DNA of 44,363 nucleotides from Caulobacterales bacterium (GCA_947474395.1 CANJID010000032.1:1-44363); one strand, 5' to 3'. Counted from the stretch's first letter, positions 24,926 to 33,191 are shown. Notes: generated by a model not told the origin, from the letters alone. Program-made: numbers and translations.

Positions 24926-25348
24926 CTACCTCGGCGCCTCGACGACGGAGGCCGGAGCGCGGCCGGGCAGCTGACGGATGGTCTTGCCGTCGGGCATGGT
25001 CGCGCTGACCATGAAGCCGCCCTTGCGGCCGTCCTTGAGGGGGTAGTAGCCCACCTTGACCTTGTCGCCGGGCTTGAGGCTGTGCTTGTCCCAGCCCGAG
25101 CGGCCCAGGTAGTTGGGGCTCATCCCCTCCAGCCCGTAGCGGTCCGTGCCGCCCTTGCCGTTTGGCACCTGGAACCAGGTCCAGACATGAGGGTTCGTCC
25201 ACTCGAACTGCTCGACCGTGCCCGTCAGGGTCGACTCCTCGCCCCACTTGAACATGGCGGTCGAGTGGTGAGCTGCGGCCGAGCCCGCGGCGGCGAGCAC
25301 CGCGGCAGCGGCGGCGAAGGCGATCGTCCTCAAGGCGTTCGTTTTCAT
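24926..25348 (-). CDS. DUF6152 exported protein, copy B
   Basis: A 140-aa protein with a Sec signal peptide (about residues 1-26, ending AAGSAAA) followed by HHSTAMFKWGEESTLTGTVEQFEWTNPHVWTWF, the DUF6152 hallmark. Further conserved pieces are EGMSPNYLGRSGWDKHSLKPGDKVKVGYYPLKDGRKGG. It is a periplasmic beta-rich domain whose N-terminal His-His could bind metal after signal removal; that is inference. Its ATG is one base after the stop of the 285-aa gene, forming a tight pair. A paralogue (26217-26648) is paired the same way with a paralogue of the 285-aa protein. Confidence 0.82.
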   Translation of the reverse strand: MKTNALRTIAFAAAAAVLAAAGSAAAHHSTAMFKWGEESTLTGTVEQFEWTNPHVWTWFQVPNGKGGTDRYGLEGMSPNYLGRSGWDKHSLKPGDKVKVGYYPLKDGRKGGFMVSATMPDGKTIRQLPGRAPASVVEAPR

Positions 25349-25349
25349 G

Positions 25350-26207
25350 TCACTTACCCTTGGCTTTGCTGGTGCTGCTGCGCTTAGCCGGCGCGGCCTT
25401 AGCCTTCGGCGCCGGCGTGGCGGGCTCGTCGAGCTTCATGAACGGGCGGCCGAACTCGTCCGCGCCGTCGTGGTTGTTCTCGTGGCACTCGTATTCCTTG
25501 AGGTCCCATTCGCGGTGCCGGACGTAGTTCGTGGTCTGGGTCCAGGGCTTGGCCAGCACCTCCGGGTCGGTGATGATGGTCTGGATCTGCAGGTTTTCCG
25601 GTCCGGCCAGACGGATGCGCTCCTCGATCTTCAGCTTGTCGGAGTGGCCGATCCCCTGGGCGATGGTGGCTTCCTTCACCAGGCCGATCGTGGTGGCGAC
25701 CAGGGTGTCGCCCTCCCAGTGGGCCACGCTGTAGCCCTGGAAGGTGAGGTCCGGGTCTTCCGGCAGCGGGCGGCCGTCAAGGAAGAACCGGCGCATCATG
25801 TGGTCGGTCTCGATCGCCACCGTCACCTTGCCGGGGGTGAACAGGAACTCGATCGGATAGGGCAGGCGCATGCTTCCCGGCGGCGAGACCTGGACGCAGT
25901 TGGCGGCCGCCGTCTGGGTGTTCTCGCCCTTGGCCTGGGCCGCCTTGAAGGCCTCCAGCTTGGCCGCGTAGGGCGGGGTAAGCACCGCCTCCTCGGGCCG
26001 GGCGCGCCCGCCGCCCCCGCCGGGCATCCACACCCCGCCCCAATCGGGCAGCTTGGCGATGGATTCCCAGCTGTTGCCGGGGGCGTCGGATTTGTAGGGC
26101 GCCGGCATCGGCGCCGCAGGCGCCGCCGCCTGGGCGGCCGGGGACAGGGCGGCAGTCGCGAGGACCGCGGCGCTCAACAGTACGGAAAGACGAAGGCGTT
26201 CGGTCAT
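25350..26207 (-). CDS. Exported protein paired with DUF6152, copy B
   Basis: A 285-aa protein with a Sec signal peptide (about 1-28). The mature part begins PYKSDAPGNSWESIAKLPDWGGVW and contains LPYPIEFLFTPGKVTVAIETDHMMRRFFLDGR, then HWEGDTLVATTIGL, IGHSDKLKIEERIRL and HREWDLKEYECHENN. These conserved blocks mark a family, widespread in soil alphaproteobacteria and acidobacteria, that is usually left as hypothetical. It is clearly paralogous to the gene at 26687-27550. The C-terminus is a low-complexity Ala/Lys tail (about 258-285). Located in the periplasm with the DUF6152 partner; role unknown, perhaps binding or processing a substrate taken up by the upstream receptor. Confidence 0.75.
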   Translation of the reverse strand: MTERLRLSVLLSAAVLATAALSPAAQAAAPAAPMPAPYKSDAPGNSWESIAKLPDWGGVWMPGGGGGRARPEEAVLTPPYAAKLEAFKAAQAKGENTQTAAANCVQVSPPGSMRLPYPIEFLFTPGKVTVAIETDHMMRRFFLDGRPLPEDPDLTFQGYSVAHWEGDTLVATTIGLVKEATIAQGIGHSDKLKIEERIRLAGPENLQIQTIITDPEVLAKPWTQTTNYVRHREWDLKEYECHENNHDGADEFGRPFMKLDEPATPAPKAKAAPAKRSSTSKAKGK

Positions 26208-26216
26208 GAGCGGTTC

Positions 26217-26648
26217 CTAGCGGGCCTCTGCGGGCGTAGCCGGACGGGCGGCCACGCCGATCCCCGACTGGGTGACCGTGCGGCCGTCGGCAAGCACCAT
26301 GCTTGAGAACATCCCCCCGGGAGAGCCATCCTTCAAGGGTGAGATGATCAGGGTGATCTTGTCGCCCGGCTGGACCGTCCGTTTGCTCCAACCGCGCCGC
26401 CCCAGGAAGTTGGGGCTCTGCCCCTCCGCCGCCCAGACCACCGGCTTGCCGTCCTTGTCGGGGACCGCGACCCAGATGAACGAATGAGGGTTCGTCCAAT
26501 CAAATTTAGTCACTGTTCCGACCAGGGTGGTCTTCTTGGTCAGATCGAACATGGCGAAGGAGTGGTGCGCCAATGCCGAGCCGGCGCTGACGAGCAACGC
26601 CACGATAGCGATCCCTGCCAGCCTGGTCCTTGTGGTCCGAAGTCTCAT
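26217..26648 (-). CDS. DUF6152 exported protein, copy A
   Basis: A 143-aa DUF6152 protein with a signal peptide (about 1-27, ending GSALA) and mature start HHSFAMFDLTKKTTLVGTVTKFDWTNPHSFIWV. It also has EGQSPNFLGRRGWSKRTVQPGDKITLIISPLKDGSPGG. The ATG at 26648 is preceded by GGAG 8 nt upstream; a GTG nine bases earlier is possible. It lies between the two copies of the larger exported protein and is the paralogue of 24926-25348, with the same HHS mature N-terminus. Cotranscription with the receptor gene upstream is likely because all spacings are short. Confidence 0.82.
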   Translation of the reverse strand: MRLRTTRTRLAGIAIVALLVSAGSALAHHSFAMFDLTKKTTLVGTVTKFDWTNPHSFIWVAVPDKDGKPVVWAAEGQSPNFLGRRGWSKRTVQPGDKITLIISPLKDGSPGGMFSSMVLADGRTVTQSGIGVAARPATPAEAR

Positions 26649-26686
26649 CGCTTTCACTCCAATGCTTTGCAGCGCGGACGGACGGC

Positions 26687-27550
26687 CTAGTTCTTGAGGG
26701 AAATGCCGGCCTTGCCGTCGGTGACGGAGTTCCGGTTGTTCTGCTCGCAGATGTATTCGGACGTGGTCCAGTCGCGGTGGCGCAGATAGGTCCGGGTGGT
26801 CACGAAGGGCGCGGTGAGCGCTTCCGGATCGGTGACCGTGGTCTGGATCTCCAGCACGTCCGGGGCCGCCAAGCGCATTCGCTCGACCACATGCATCTTG
26901 TCGCTGTGGCGGACGCCGGCGGCGAGGGTGGTGTCGGGGCTGAAGCCCACCGAATCGACCACCAGCACCCCGTTGTCCCACTTGCCGGTCGAATAGCCGT
27001 GCCAGGTGAGGTCCGGGTCGGCCGGGGCCGTGCGCCCGTCAGTGTAGATGTGGCGCACCTGGGTGTAGGCCTCGATGACGATGGTCACCTTGCCCGGGGT
27101 CAGCATGAACTCGATCGGATAGGGCTGGGTCATGATGCCGGGCGTGCCGGGGGGCACGCAATTGGCGGTCTCGTCGTCCTGGATGTCTCCCCTGGCCTGA
27201 GCCGCGCGGTAAGCGGCGAGCTGGGCCGCATAGGGCGCCGTCAGTTGCGGCTGGGGGGCCGGGGGGCGGCGCGGCGCCGCTCCGGCGGCGGCGGGGGGCG
27301 CCCCCGGAGCAGCGCCGCCCGCCGGCGTCCCGGCGGGTCGGGCGGCCAGGGTTCCGGGAGGGCCCGGACTGACCGTGCCCACCTCCCACACCCCGTTGAA
27401 ATCCGGAAGTTGGGCCAGGGCCGCCCAGTCGGCGGTCTTGTAGGGGCCCATGACGCGTCCGATCTGCTGCGCCGTCGCCGGCGCCGCCGATGCGCATACG
27501 AGCAGGGCGGCGGCCAGGCGCGCCCTGGATCGGAAAACCACTAAACTCAT
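26687..27550 (-). CDS. Exported protein paired with DUF6152, copy A
   Basis: A 287-aa protein with a signal peptide (about 1-28, ending ATAQ). GGAG lies 6 nt before the ATG at 27550. It shares with the 25350-26207 protein the blocks LPDFNGVWEVG, QPYPIEFMLTPGKVTIVIEAYTQVRHIYTDGR, GVRHSDKMHVVERMRLA and HRDWTTSEYICEQNN. A Pro/Ala/Gly-rich linker (about residues 65-95) is specific to this copy. The WEGDTL motif of the sister copy is here KWDNGVLVVDSVGF. The function is unknown; the gene directly follows the TonB-dependent receptor, separated by a strong hairpin, so a role in periplasmic handling of the receptor's ligand is a reasonable guess. Confidence 0.75.
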   Translation of the reverse strand: MSLVVFRSRARLAAALLVCASAAPATAQQIGRVMGPYKTADWAALAQLPDFNGVWEVGTVSPGPPGTLAARPAGTPAGGAAPGAPPAAAGAAPRRPPAPQPQLTAPYAAQLAAYRAAQARGDIQDDETANCVPPGTPGIMTQPYPIEFMLTPGKVTIVIEAYTQVRHIYTDGRTAPADPDLTWHGYSTGKWDNGVLVVDSVGFSPDTTLAAGVRHSDKMHVVERMRLAAPDVLEIQTTVTDPEALTAPFVTTRTYLRHRDWTTSEYICEQNNRNSVTDGKAGISLKN

Positions 27551-27576
27551 GATCGTCTCCACCTGTGTTCTTGGGC

Positions 27577-27604
27577 GGCGCGCCGGGAACATCCCCGGCG
27601 CGCC
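27577..27604 (-). terminator. Strong hairpin after the TonB receptor gene
   Basis: An 11-bp perfect stem (GGCGCGCCGGG and CCCGGCGCGCC) with a 6-nt loop starts 7 nt after the receptor stop codon and ends 27 nt before the next start. No U-tract follows, so it may attenuate rather than end transcription, or stabilise the receptor mRNA 3' end. Confidence 0.5.
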
Positions 27605-27610
27605 TGAGCG

Positions 27611-30600
27611 CTAGTGCTCGAACCGGACCCCGACCCGGAAGGATCGCCCGATCACATCGAACAGGGTGGCGTTGGTCACGAACGAGAAGGTCGGCGAGAA
27701 CGGCGGGTCGCTGGCGAACACGTTGTTGACCTGCCCGAACACCTCGACCTTGTTGCCGAGGAAGTTCTTGAACTTGTAGCGGGCCCCCATGTTCACATAG
27801 GTCGCTGAATCCACTCCATTCCTGGCGATGGTCGAGGTGTAGAGCGGGCTCGACGGGTTGGCGACGATCGAGGCGTACCGGCTGTCGTCAGGCCCGATGT
27901 AGGTGACGTTGTACTCGCCCTTGGGGATGTGCCGGATCTGGGCGGTCAGGCTGAGCGGCCCGTTGACCCAGTTGAAGGTGGTGTTGAGCTGGTAGCGGGG
28001 GACGTCGCCGGTGCCTCCGGCCGTCTGGCCCTGCCCTCCGGTCTGGCCGGACCGGTTGATCGTGCCGGTGGTCGTCGTCGTGGAAAGCTTGTCCGCGTAG
28101 TTGGCGATCACCCGGACGCTGAGATCGCCCGGGACCGGCGCGTACCAGTCCGACAGGCGCTTGCGGTAGGACACCTCGAGGTCGACGCCCGCCTGCTCGA
28201 TCAGGGCGACATTGGCGGAGCCGGTGAAGATGTAGGTGATCGGCCCGCTCTTGCCGCCGTTCAGACGGTTGCAGAACACCTGGTCGCCAGCATAGCAGAA
28301 ATCGATCACGTCCTGGGCGGCGATGCTCCGGATCGCGTCCTTCAGCTTGATGTCATAGTAGTCGATCGAGGCCCTGAAGCCCCGCGCGAACTCCCACTTG
28401 GGCTGGAAGACGAGACCGAAGGTGATCGACTTGGCCCGTTCCGGCGTGAGCGGCACCGGAACGCGGGCGTTGATGGCGCCGCCGCCCTGGGTGGTGATGT
28501 TGGTGTCCTGCTGGCCCGAGAAGCGGTTGATGAAGCCGGCGGCGTTGACCGCCGTGGCGCCGGGCAGGAACAACTCGGAGGTGTTGGGCGCGCGGATGTC
28601 CTGCGACCGGGTTCCGCGGAAGCGCAGCCAGTCGACGATGTTCCAGTCGACCCCGACCTTCCAGCTGGTGGTCCAGCCGCTGAAGTTGTCGTGGGTCTTG
28701 CGCACCGCCCCGTCGAAATCGAACGATTTGGCGAGGAAGACGTCCTTCAGGAGCGGGATGTTGGCCTCGAAATAGCCCTCGCCCACCTTCTGCTTGCCGA
28801 TGAACGGCAGGCCATACTGCTGGGTCCAGTAGTTCCCCGCGATCGAGAAGGGATCGGCGTCATGGTCGATCTTGAGCATCCGGCCTTCGAAGCCTGCGGC
28901 GATGGCGATCGGCCCCGCCCAGGTGTGGAAAAGATTGCGGCGGATGTTCAGATTGACCGACGTCAGGGTGCTGATGTTGCGCGAGCGGGCGGTGCCAAAG
29001 ATGTAGTTCTTCGCCGCCGGGTCGAAGTTGTTGGTCCCGAACAGGTTCAGCGGCACGCAACCCGCCGCCGCCGCGCGCGTGGCGGCGTTGGCGCTGAGGG
29101 TGTCGCGGCAGACGATCCCGCCGGCGCCCGGGGTGATCACCGTCTCGTTGTCGATCACCGCGTCCACCGCCCGGGTCCAGTTGGGCTGGATGCGGTTCTG
29201 GGAGAGCTGATCGTTGCTGCGGTTGCGGCTGTAGCTGAGCCCGGAGTCCCAGTTCCAGCCGAAGAAGTCCTGGCCCTTGAGCGCGAAGGCTATGCGCCCC
29301 GTGCGGCTGAGGGTGTGGCCGGTCTCGTAGCCGAAGTCCTTGGAGAAGCGGTTCAGGTTGAACACCACCGCGGAGCTGGCGGGGTTGTAGAGGGACGAGG
29401 CGCCGCTCCGCTGCAGGTAGGGGTTGTCGGCCCGGATCTGCATCGAGCCGAAGGCGCCGGTGGTGGAGGTCGAGGCCCCGCCGGTGTTCTGCGGCGGAAT
29501 GGTGGTGGTCGAGCCTTCGGTGTGGCCGAGGCTGAAGTCGACGCCGAAGTTGATCTTGTCAGTGATGTCGTAGTCGAAGTGGGTGTAGACGGTCGCCCGC
29601 CGCGACGGCACCCGGATCAGGGCGTACTGGTTGCCGTAGTAGCCGTCGCCGCCGATCGCCGCCGAGCTGTTGCGCGGCGAGCCGTAATTGTGCTGTCGCA
29701 GCGACCCGTCCGGCTGGAACTCGAAGCCGCGCAGCGCCCCCGTGGTGATCAGGCCCCCGTAGCTGGCGACGTCCGAATAGACGTGCTGAGCCTGGTTCAT
29801 ATAGGGCAGGCCCGGAACGTAGGTTCCGCTGACGGTCGAGGGCGGATTGTAGAGCCCCGGCACGACCGAGTTGACGGTGGTGGCGTAGGCGTTGGTGAAC
29901 AGGGCGCCTTCGGAGTTGGCGCAATAGGCGCGGGTGTAGCAGTTGCCCACGCCCTTGGAGTCCGAGATCTCGGTCCCGATGACGAAGTGGCCCTTGTCAT
30001 TCAGGAGTTTGGTGCCGGCGGCGAAGGAGAAGGTCCACTCCTGGCCGTCGCCCCGCTCGGTCCGGCCGTAGTTGAGCGATCCGCGGTAGCCCTGCAGCCG
30101 CTTGGCCAGGATGATGTTGACCACCCCGCCGACGGCGTCCGAGCCGTACTGGGCCGACGCGCCGCCCGAGGCGACCTCGGTGCGGTCGATCATGATCGAA
30201 GGGATCATGTTCAGGTCGACCGCCTGGGTCTGGTAGAAGGTGTTGGGATTGCCGACGAAGCGCTGGCCGTCGACCAGCACCAGGGTGCGGCTCGCGCCAA
30301 GACCGCGCAGGTCCGCCTCGGTCGCGCCGATGTTGAAGTTGGACGGGCCCTGGGTGGCCGCGGTGGTGGTGCCCCGAAACTGCGGCAGGTCGTTCAGGAG
30401 GTCGCCGACGTTGGTGATCGACAGCTCCTGTAGCCGATCCTGACCCAGGACCGTCACCGGCGTCGGCGCGGTAAAGGTCGACCGGCCAACCCGAGAGCCG
30501 GTGACGACCACCTCGTCGGCCGCCGCTTCGCCGGCAGGCGGAGGCGCCGCCTGGGCGTGGACCTGTTGCGCGGCGAACACCGCCGCAAGGGACGTCGAGA

Positions 30601-30628
30601 CGCACAAAAGCTGTCGTGAATTTCGCAT
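27611..30628 (-). CDS. TonB-dependent outer-membrane receptor
   Basis: A 1005-aa outer-membrane receptor that would import a ligand using TonB energy. The signal peptide spans about residues 1-25 (ending QVHA). The TonB-box region DEVVVTGSRV is at about 39-48. The plug domain contains TPVTVLGQDRLQELSITNVGDLLNDLPQF, LRGLGASRTLVLVDGQRF and IDRTEVASGGASAQYGSDAVGGVVNIIL (about 55-180). A long beta-barrel ends VIGRSFRVGVRFEH, with an aromatic residue near the C-terminus. GGGGAGGG lies 7 nt before the ATG at 30628, so the longer upstream frame is not used. The ligand is unknown; the paired periplasmic proteins downstream and catabolic enzymes around it suggest an organic compound rather than iron. 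Confidence 0.92.
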   Translation of the reverse strand: MRNSRQLLCVSTSLAAVFAAQQVHAQAAPPPAGEAAADEVVVTGSRVGRSTFTAPTPVTVLGQDRLQELSITNVGDLLNDLPQFRGTTTAATQGPSNFNIGATEADLRGLGASRTLVLVDGQRFVGNPNTFYQTQAVDLNMIPSIMIDRTEVASGGASAQYGSDAVGGVVNIILAKRLQGYRGSLNYGRTERGDGQEWTFSFAAGTKLLNDKGHFVIGTEISDSKGVGNCYTRAYCANSEGALFTNAYATTVNSVVPGLYNPPSTVSGTYVPGLPYMNQAQHVYSDVASYGGLITTGALRGFEFQPDGSLRQHNYGSPRNSSAAIGGDGYYGNQYALIRVPSRRATVYTHFDYDITDKINFGVDFSLGHTEGSTTTIPPQNTGGASTSTTGAFGSMQIRADNPYLQRSGASSLYNPASSAVVFNLNRFSKDFGYETGHTLSRTGRIAFALKGQDFFGWNWDSGLSYSRNRSNDQLSQNRIQPNWTRAVDAVIDNETVITPGAGGIVCRDTLSANAATRAAAAGCVPLNLFGTNNFDPAAKNYIFGTARSRNISTLTSVNLNIRRNLFHTWAGPIAIAAGFEGRMLKIDHDADPFSIAGNYWTQQYGLPFIGKQKVGEGYFEANIPLLKDVFLAKSFDFDGAVRKTHDNFSGWTTSWKVGVDWNIVDWLRFRGTRSQDIRAPNTSELFLPGATAVNAAGFINRFSGQQDTNITTQGGGAINARVPVPLTPERAKSITFGLVFQPKWEFARGFRASIDYYDIKLKDAIRSIAAQDVIDFCYAGDQVFCNRLNGGKSGPITYIFTGSANVALIEQAGVDLEVSYRKRLSDWYAPVPGDLSVRVIANYADKLSTTTTTGTINRSGQTGGQGQTAGGTGDVPRYQLNTTFNWVNGPLSLTAQIRHIPKGEYNVTYIGPDDSRYASIVANPSSPLYTSTIARNGVDSATYVNMGARYKFKNFLGNKVEVFGQVNNVFASDPPFSPTFSFVTNATLFDVIGRSFRVGVRFEH

Positions 30629-30816
30629 GTAGACACCCTCCCCTAGATCTTTTTTTGGATTTCGCCGGCTCGCCTTTGCGGCGGGCCTTACGCATCGATT
30701 TTCGACCGACTTGGCCTTCTCCCTCGCAGTCTTGGGTTCCCAGCGAACCGATCGGCGCAGGCCTCCCGTCGGGCGACGCGAAGCCGCGCGCCCCTGCACG
30801 CCCAACCCCAGCGGGA

Positions 30817-30836
30817 CTGATCATGAAATTGATCAG
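30817..30836. promoter_or_regulatory. Palindromic operator candidate in the receptor promoter
   Basis: Arms CTGATCA and TGATCAG, separated by 6 bp, form a perfect 20-bp dyad. It falls at the predicted transcription start of the receptor promoter, a typical repressor position, in an AT-rich part of the 443-bp divergent intergenic region 30629-31071. The remaining leader (30629-30816) shows no gene. Confidence 0.45.
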
Positions 30837-30841
30837 ATTAA

Positions 30842-30870
30842 GAAGCTATTCAGACATGTTCAATGCGGTC
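30842..30870 (-). promoter_or_regulatory. Candidate promoter of the TonB receptor gene
   Basis: On the minus strand TTGACC (30865-30870) is followed after 17 bp by ATAGCT (30842-30847). The -35 is a good match and the -10 is weak. Transcription would start near 30835, inside the dyad at 30817-30836, leaving a leader of about 200 nt. Confidence 0.35.
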
Positions 30871-31071
30871 AAGATAGTTGGTAGTCGACTCTCTAACATA
30901 CTGTTTCTACTACTTTTTTCGCATATACAAACGGAGAGGCCCGCACACCCTCCGGTTATTATTGCTCGCATCAATCTTGCGCCGCCCCTCGCGACTGCGC
31001 CGCGTCGGAAACGTGCGTCCGCGAGCCCTGCTTGAGCGGACGCGTCGGCGCTCAGCGATTAGGGAACGTGC

Positions 31072-31635
31072 ATGGCCGACGACGGACAGGATCGCCTGCA
31101 GCGGCGCGGATTCCTGAAGGGCGCCGCCCTCGGCGGATTGGCGGCGGCGGCGGCGCCGCTCGCTTCCCAGGCGCAGGAGACCGCCAGGCCGGCGGCGGAG
31201 GGGCCCCGCAATCCCGGACCGACCCCCAGGAACGTCGAATCCACCGCGCGCAACGAGGCCGCCGGCTACGGCAGCTGCGGCGGCGACTACATGGTCGATG
31301 TGATGCGTAGCCTGGGGATCGAATACTTCGCGGCCACGCCGGGCAACACCTTCATGGGCCTGCACGAGTCGGTCGTGAACTACGGCATGACGACGTCGCC
31401 GAACCTGCGGTTCGTGACCACCATGCATGAGGAAGCCTCGGTGGCGATGGCCGACGGCTACGCCAAGATCGAGGGCAAGCCGATGGCCTGCGCCTTCCAC
31501 GCCACCGTGGGCCTGCAGCACGCCTCCATGGCCATCTACAACGCCTACTGCGACCGCGTGCCCGTATTCATGCTGACGGGCGCCGGCCTGGAGGCGGACA
31601 AGCGCTCGAGCTCGGTGGAATGGATTCACACCGCC
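31072..31635 (+). pseudogene. Truncated Tat-exported thiamine-diphosphate enzyme
   Basis: The first about 188 residues of a thiamine-diphosphate-dependent enzyme. It has a twin-arginine signal (QRRGFLKGAALGG, residues 10-22). The N-terminal PYR domain includes LGIEYFAATPGNTFMGLHESVVNYG and FVTTMHEEASVAMADGYAKIEGKPMACAFHATVGLQHASMAIYNA, where Glu120 or Glu121 would activate the cofactor. The family continues for roughly 350-400 more residues including the diphosphate-binding domain, but here homology stops after SSSVEWIHTA. The frame then runs into an out-of-frame reading of a DCC-family gene to a stop at 31989. It is therefore almost certainly non-functional as an enzyme. It is divergent from the TonB receptor, so it probably once shared its regulation. 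Confidence 0.75.
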
Positions 31636-31994
31636 ACCTCTGCTCGGGCTTCGTCCAGTGGGTCATCCGGCACGACGGTGAGGGCCGGTTCCGGTTCACA
31701 TCCGCCCAGGGTCCCCTCGGTCAGGCGCTCTATCGGGACCTGGGCCTCGATCCGGTCCGGTTCGAGACCAACCTGCTGGTGGTCGGCGACGTGGCCTACG
31801 GCAAGCTCGCGGCGATCCTGGAGGTCGCCGTGCGACTGGGCGGGATCTGGCGCGCGGCGGCCTTGCTCCGGTGGCTGCCCGCAGCCCTCGGCGACTGGGC
31901 CTACGACCGGATCGCCCGCAACAGGTACGCCCTGTTCGGCAGGCGCGAGACCTGCTGGCTGCCGGCGCCGGACGTGGCCGACCGGGTGATCTAG
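31636..31994 (+). pseudogene. N-terminally truncated DCC-family (DUF393) thiol-disulfide oxidoreductase
   Basis: Read in a different frame from the preceding fragment, residues HLCSGFVQWVIRHDGEGRFRFTSAQG to RIARNRYALFGRRETCWLPAPDVADRVI match the DCC family from just inside its N-terminus to its end. The expected start, an FDGVC segment with the first cysteine of the CxxC active site, is missing; only the second Cys (in LCSGF) remains. An ATG at 31620 allows a 124-aa product but includes no native N-terminus. DCC genes are commonly found next to HTTM membrane proteins, as here: the HTTM gene is convergent and the two TAG stops share a CTAG. Confidence 0.7.
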
Positions 31995-32671
31995 AACAGC
32001 CGCCCCTGCAGCCAGAGGATGGCGGGATACACGGCCAGCCATGTCCAGAAGAACCTGTTGAGGCCGAACAGGAACGCGTTCGCGAGGTGGAACGCCGCGG
32101 CCACCGTCAATCCCACCACGAGGGAAGGTTGCGAGACCAGCGTCAGCGGGAAGGCGATCTCGAACAGCATGACCGCCCAGGACATCGCCAGCATGACCGC
32201 GGGCCGCTCGGCCCAGCTGCGCAGGCGTTCGCTCACGGGATAGGCGGAAAAGGCGAACACCTGGCGGAGCGCCCTCCCGCTGCGCCAGTCCGGGTTCCGG
32301 ATCTTCACCCACCCCGAGATGACGTAGGACAGCATCAGCTGCATCCCGAGGTATCCGAAGGCGATCTCGCGCCCCTTCCCCGCCGGCAGGCAGTGGGAGA
32401 TCGTCAGGCACCAGAGGGCCAGGAGGCCCATGCGGTCGCTGCCGCCGTTGTAGGGGCCCTGGAACCGCCGGAGCGTCACCAGTGAAAGCAAGGCCATGCC
32501 CACCAGGGGCCAGGGCGAGCCGGCGCCCAGGATGAGCAGCAGGCACAGGGCCGTCCGCGCCAGGAACAGCGCCCGTTCGTCCCTGAAGCGGCGCAGGTGC
32601 TCGGCGCCCTGCTGGATGAAGGCCAGGGCCAGCAGCACCTCCGTCAGGCGTATGGCGGCTTCCAGCGTCAT
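31991..32671 (-). CDS. HTTM (gamma-carboxylase-like) membrane protein
   Basis: A 226-aa integral membrane protein with about six hydrophobic segments, for example ALFLARTALCLLLILGAG, WPLVGMALLSLVTL, MQLMLSYVISGWVKI, VMLAMSWAVMLFEIAFPLTLV and NRFFWTWLAVYPAIL. SGWVKIRNPDWRSGRALRQVF and FHLANAFLFGLNRFFW match the HTTM family, bacterial relatives of vitamin-K-dependent gamma-carboxylase; whether the bacterial proteins carboxylate anything is unknown. It is shorter than some family members and lacks a soluble C-terminal domain. Its start overlaps the stop of the 145-aa gene as ATGA. Confidence 0.72.
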   Translation of the reverse strand: MTLEAAIRLTEVLLALAFIQQGAEHLRRFRDERALFLARTALCLLLILGAGSPWPLVGMALLSLVTLRRFQGPYNGGSDRMGLLALWCLTISHCLPAGKGREIAFGYLGMQLMLSYVISGWVKIRNPDWRSGRALRQVFAFSAYPVSERLRSWAERPAVMLAMSWAVMLFEIAFPLTLVSQPSLVVGLTVAAAFHLANAFLFGLNRFFWTWLAVYPAILWLQGRLF

Positions 32672-33105
32672 CGGAGGGGAATGGCAGCGAGGCTGCGCGG
32701 CTCGGCGAGGAAGGCGACGTCCCTGTTGATCGCCCCCTCGTCCTCGCTGACGAGGACGATCCGGAAGCTCAGCCAGTCCCCGCCCGCCCCCCGGCGTTCG
32801 GCGAGGTCGGCGGCGATCCGTCGGAAGATCTCGTCCTGGCTATGGGCCGTCGGCTCGGCCAGCAGCCGCTCCGCGCAACTGACGACGAACAGCGCCTCGT
32901 TCCACCGCGCGTTCCAGAGCAGCCGCCCAAGCATGGCGGGCAAGGACACGCGCTCGGGGCGGGGCCGGAACTCTCGCCAATCGCGGGCGGTCTCGCCAGG
33001 CGAGCGCAGCTGCGCGTATTCGATGCGCGGCGAGTCCGCGATGACCTCGAAGAAGTTCCAGGACGGGATCAGCGCCGGGGCCAGCAGCTTGAGCGTTTGA
33101 AGCAT
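32668..33105 (-). CDS. Small protein encoded with the HTTM gene
   Basis: A 145-aa protein I recognise only by association: such proteins are often encoded beside HTTM and DCC genes. It has an amphipathic N-terminus (LKLLAPALIPSWNFFEVIADSPRIEY), a conserved-looking WREFRPRPERVSLPAMLGRLLWNARWNEALFVVSCAERLL centre and ends in a beta-strand segment (WLSFRIVLVSEDEG). It lacks a signal peptide and clear membrane spans. It is the first gene of a two-gene operon with translational coupling to the HTTM gene. Confidence 0.6.
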   Translation of the reverse strand: MLQTLKLLAPALIPSWNFFEVIADSPRIEYAQLRSPGETARDWREFRPRPERVSLPAMLGRLLWNARWNEALFVVSCAERLLAEPTAHSQDEIFRRIAADLAERRGAGGDWLSFRIVLVSEDEGAINRDVAFLAEPRSLAAIPLR

Positions 33106-33191
33106 GAGCGCGAATCCCAGGGGCTGGAGTCGCGGACTATGTGGCGATTTTCTCTAGTGCGCCCCCGGCTTTGGAGACAAGTTCGCGCGCC

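Noticed and set aside
24903-25247. N-terminal extension of the small lipoprotein frame
   Set aside because: The extension overlaps the DUF6152 gene in another frame; the signal peptide and lipobox start only at 24902.
27929-30433. 834-codon open frame on the plus strand opposite the TonB receptor gene
   Set aside because: It is a GC-rich shadow of the receptor gene: Arg/Gly/Val-rich, no domain and no ribosome-binding site.
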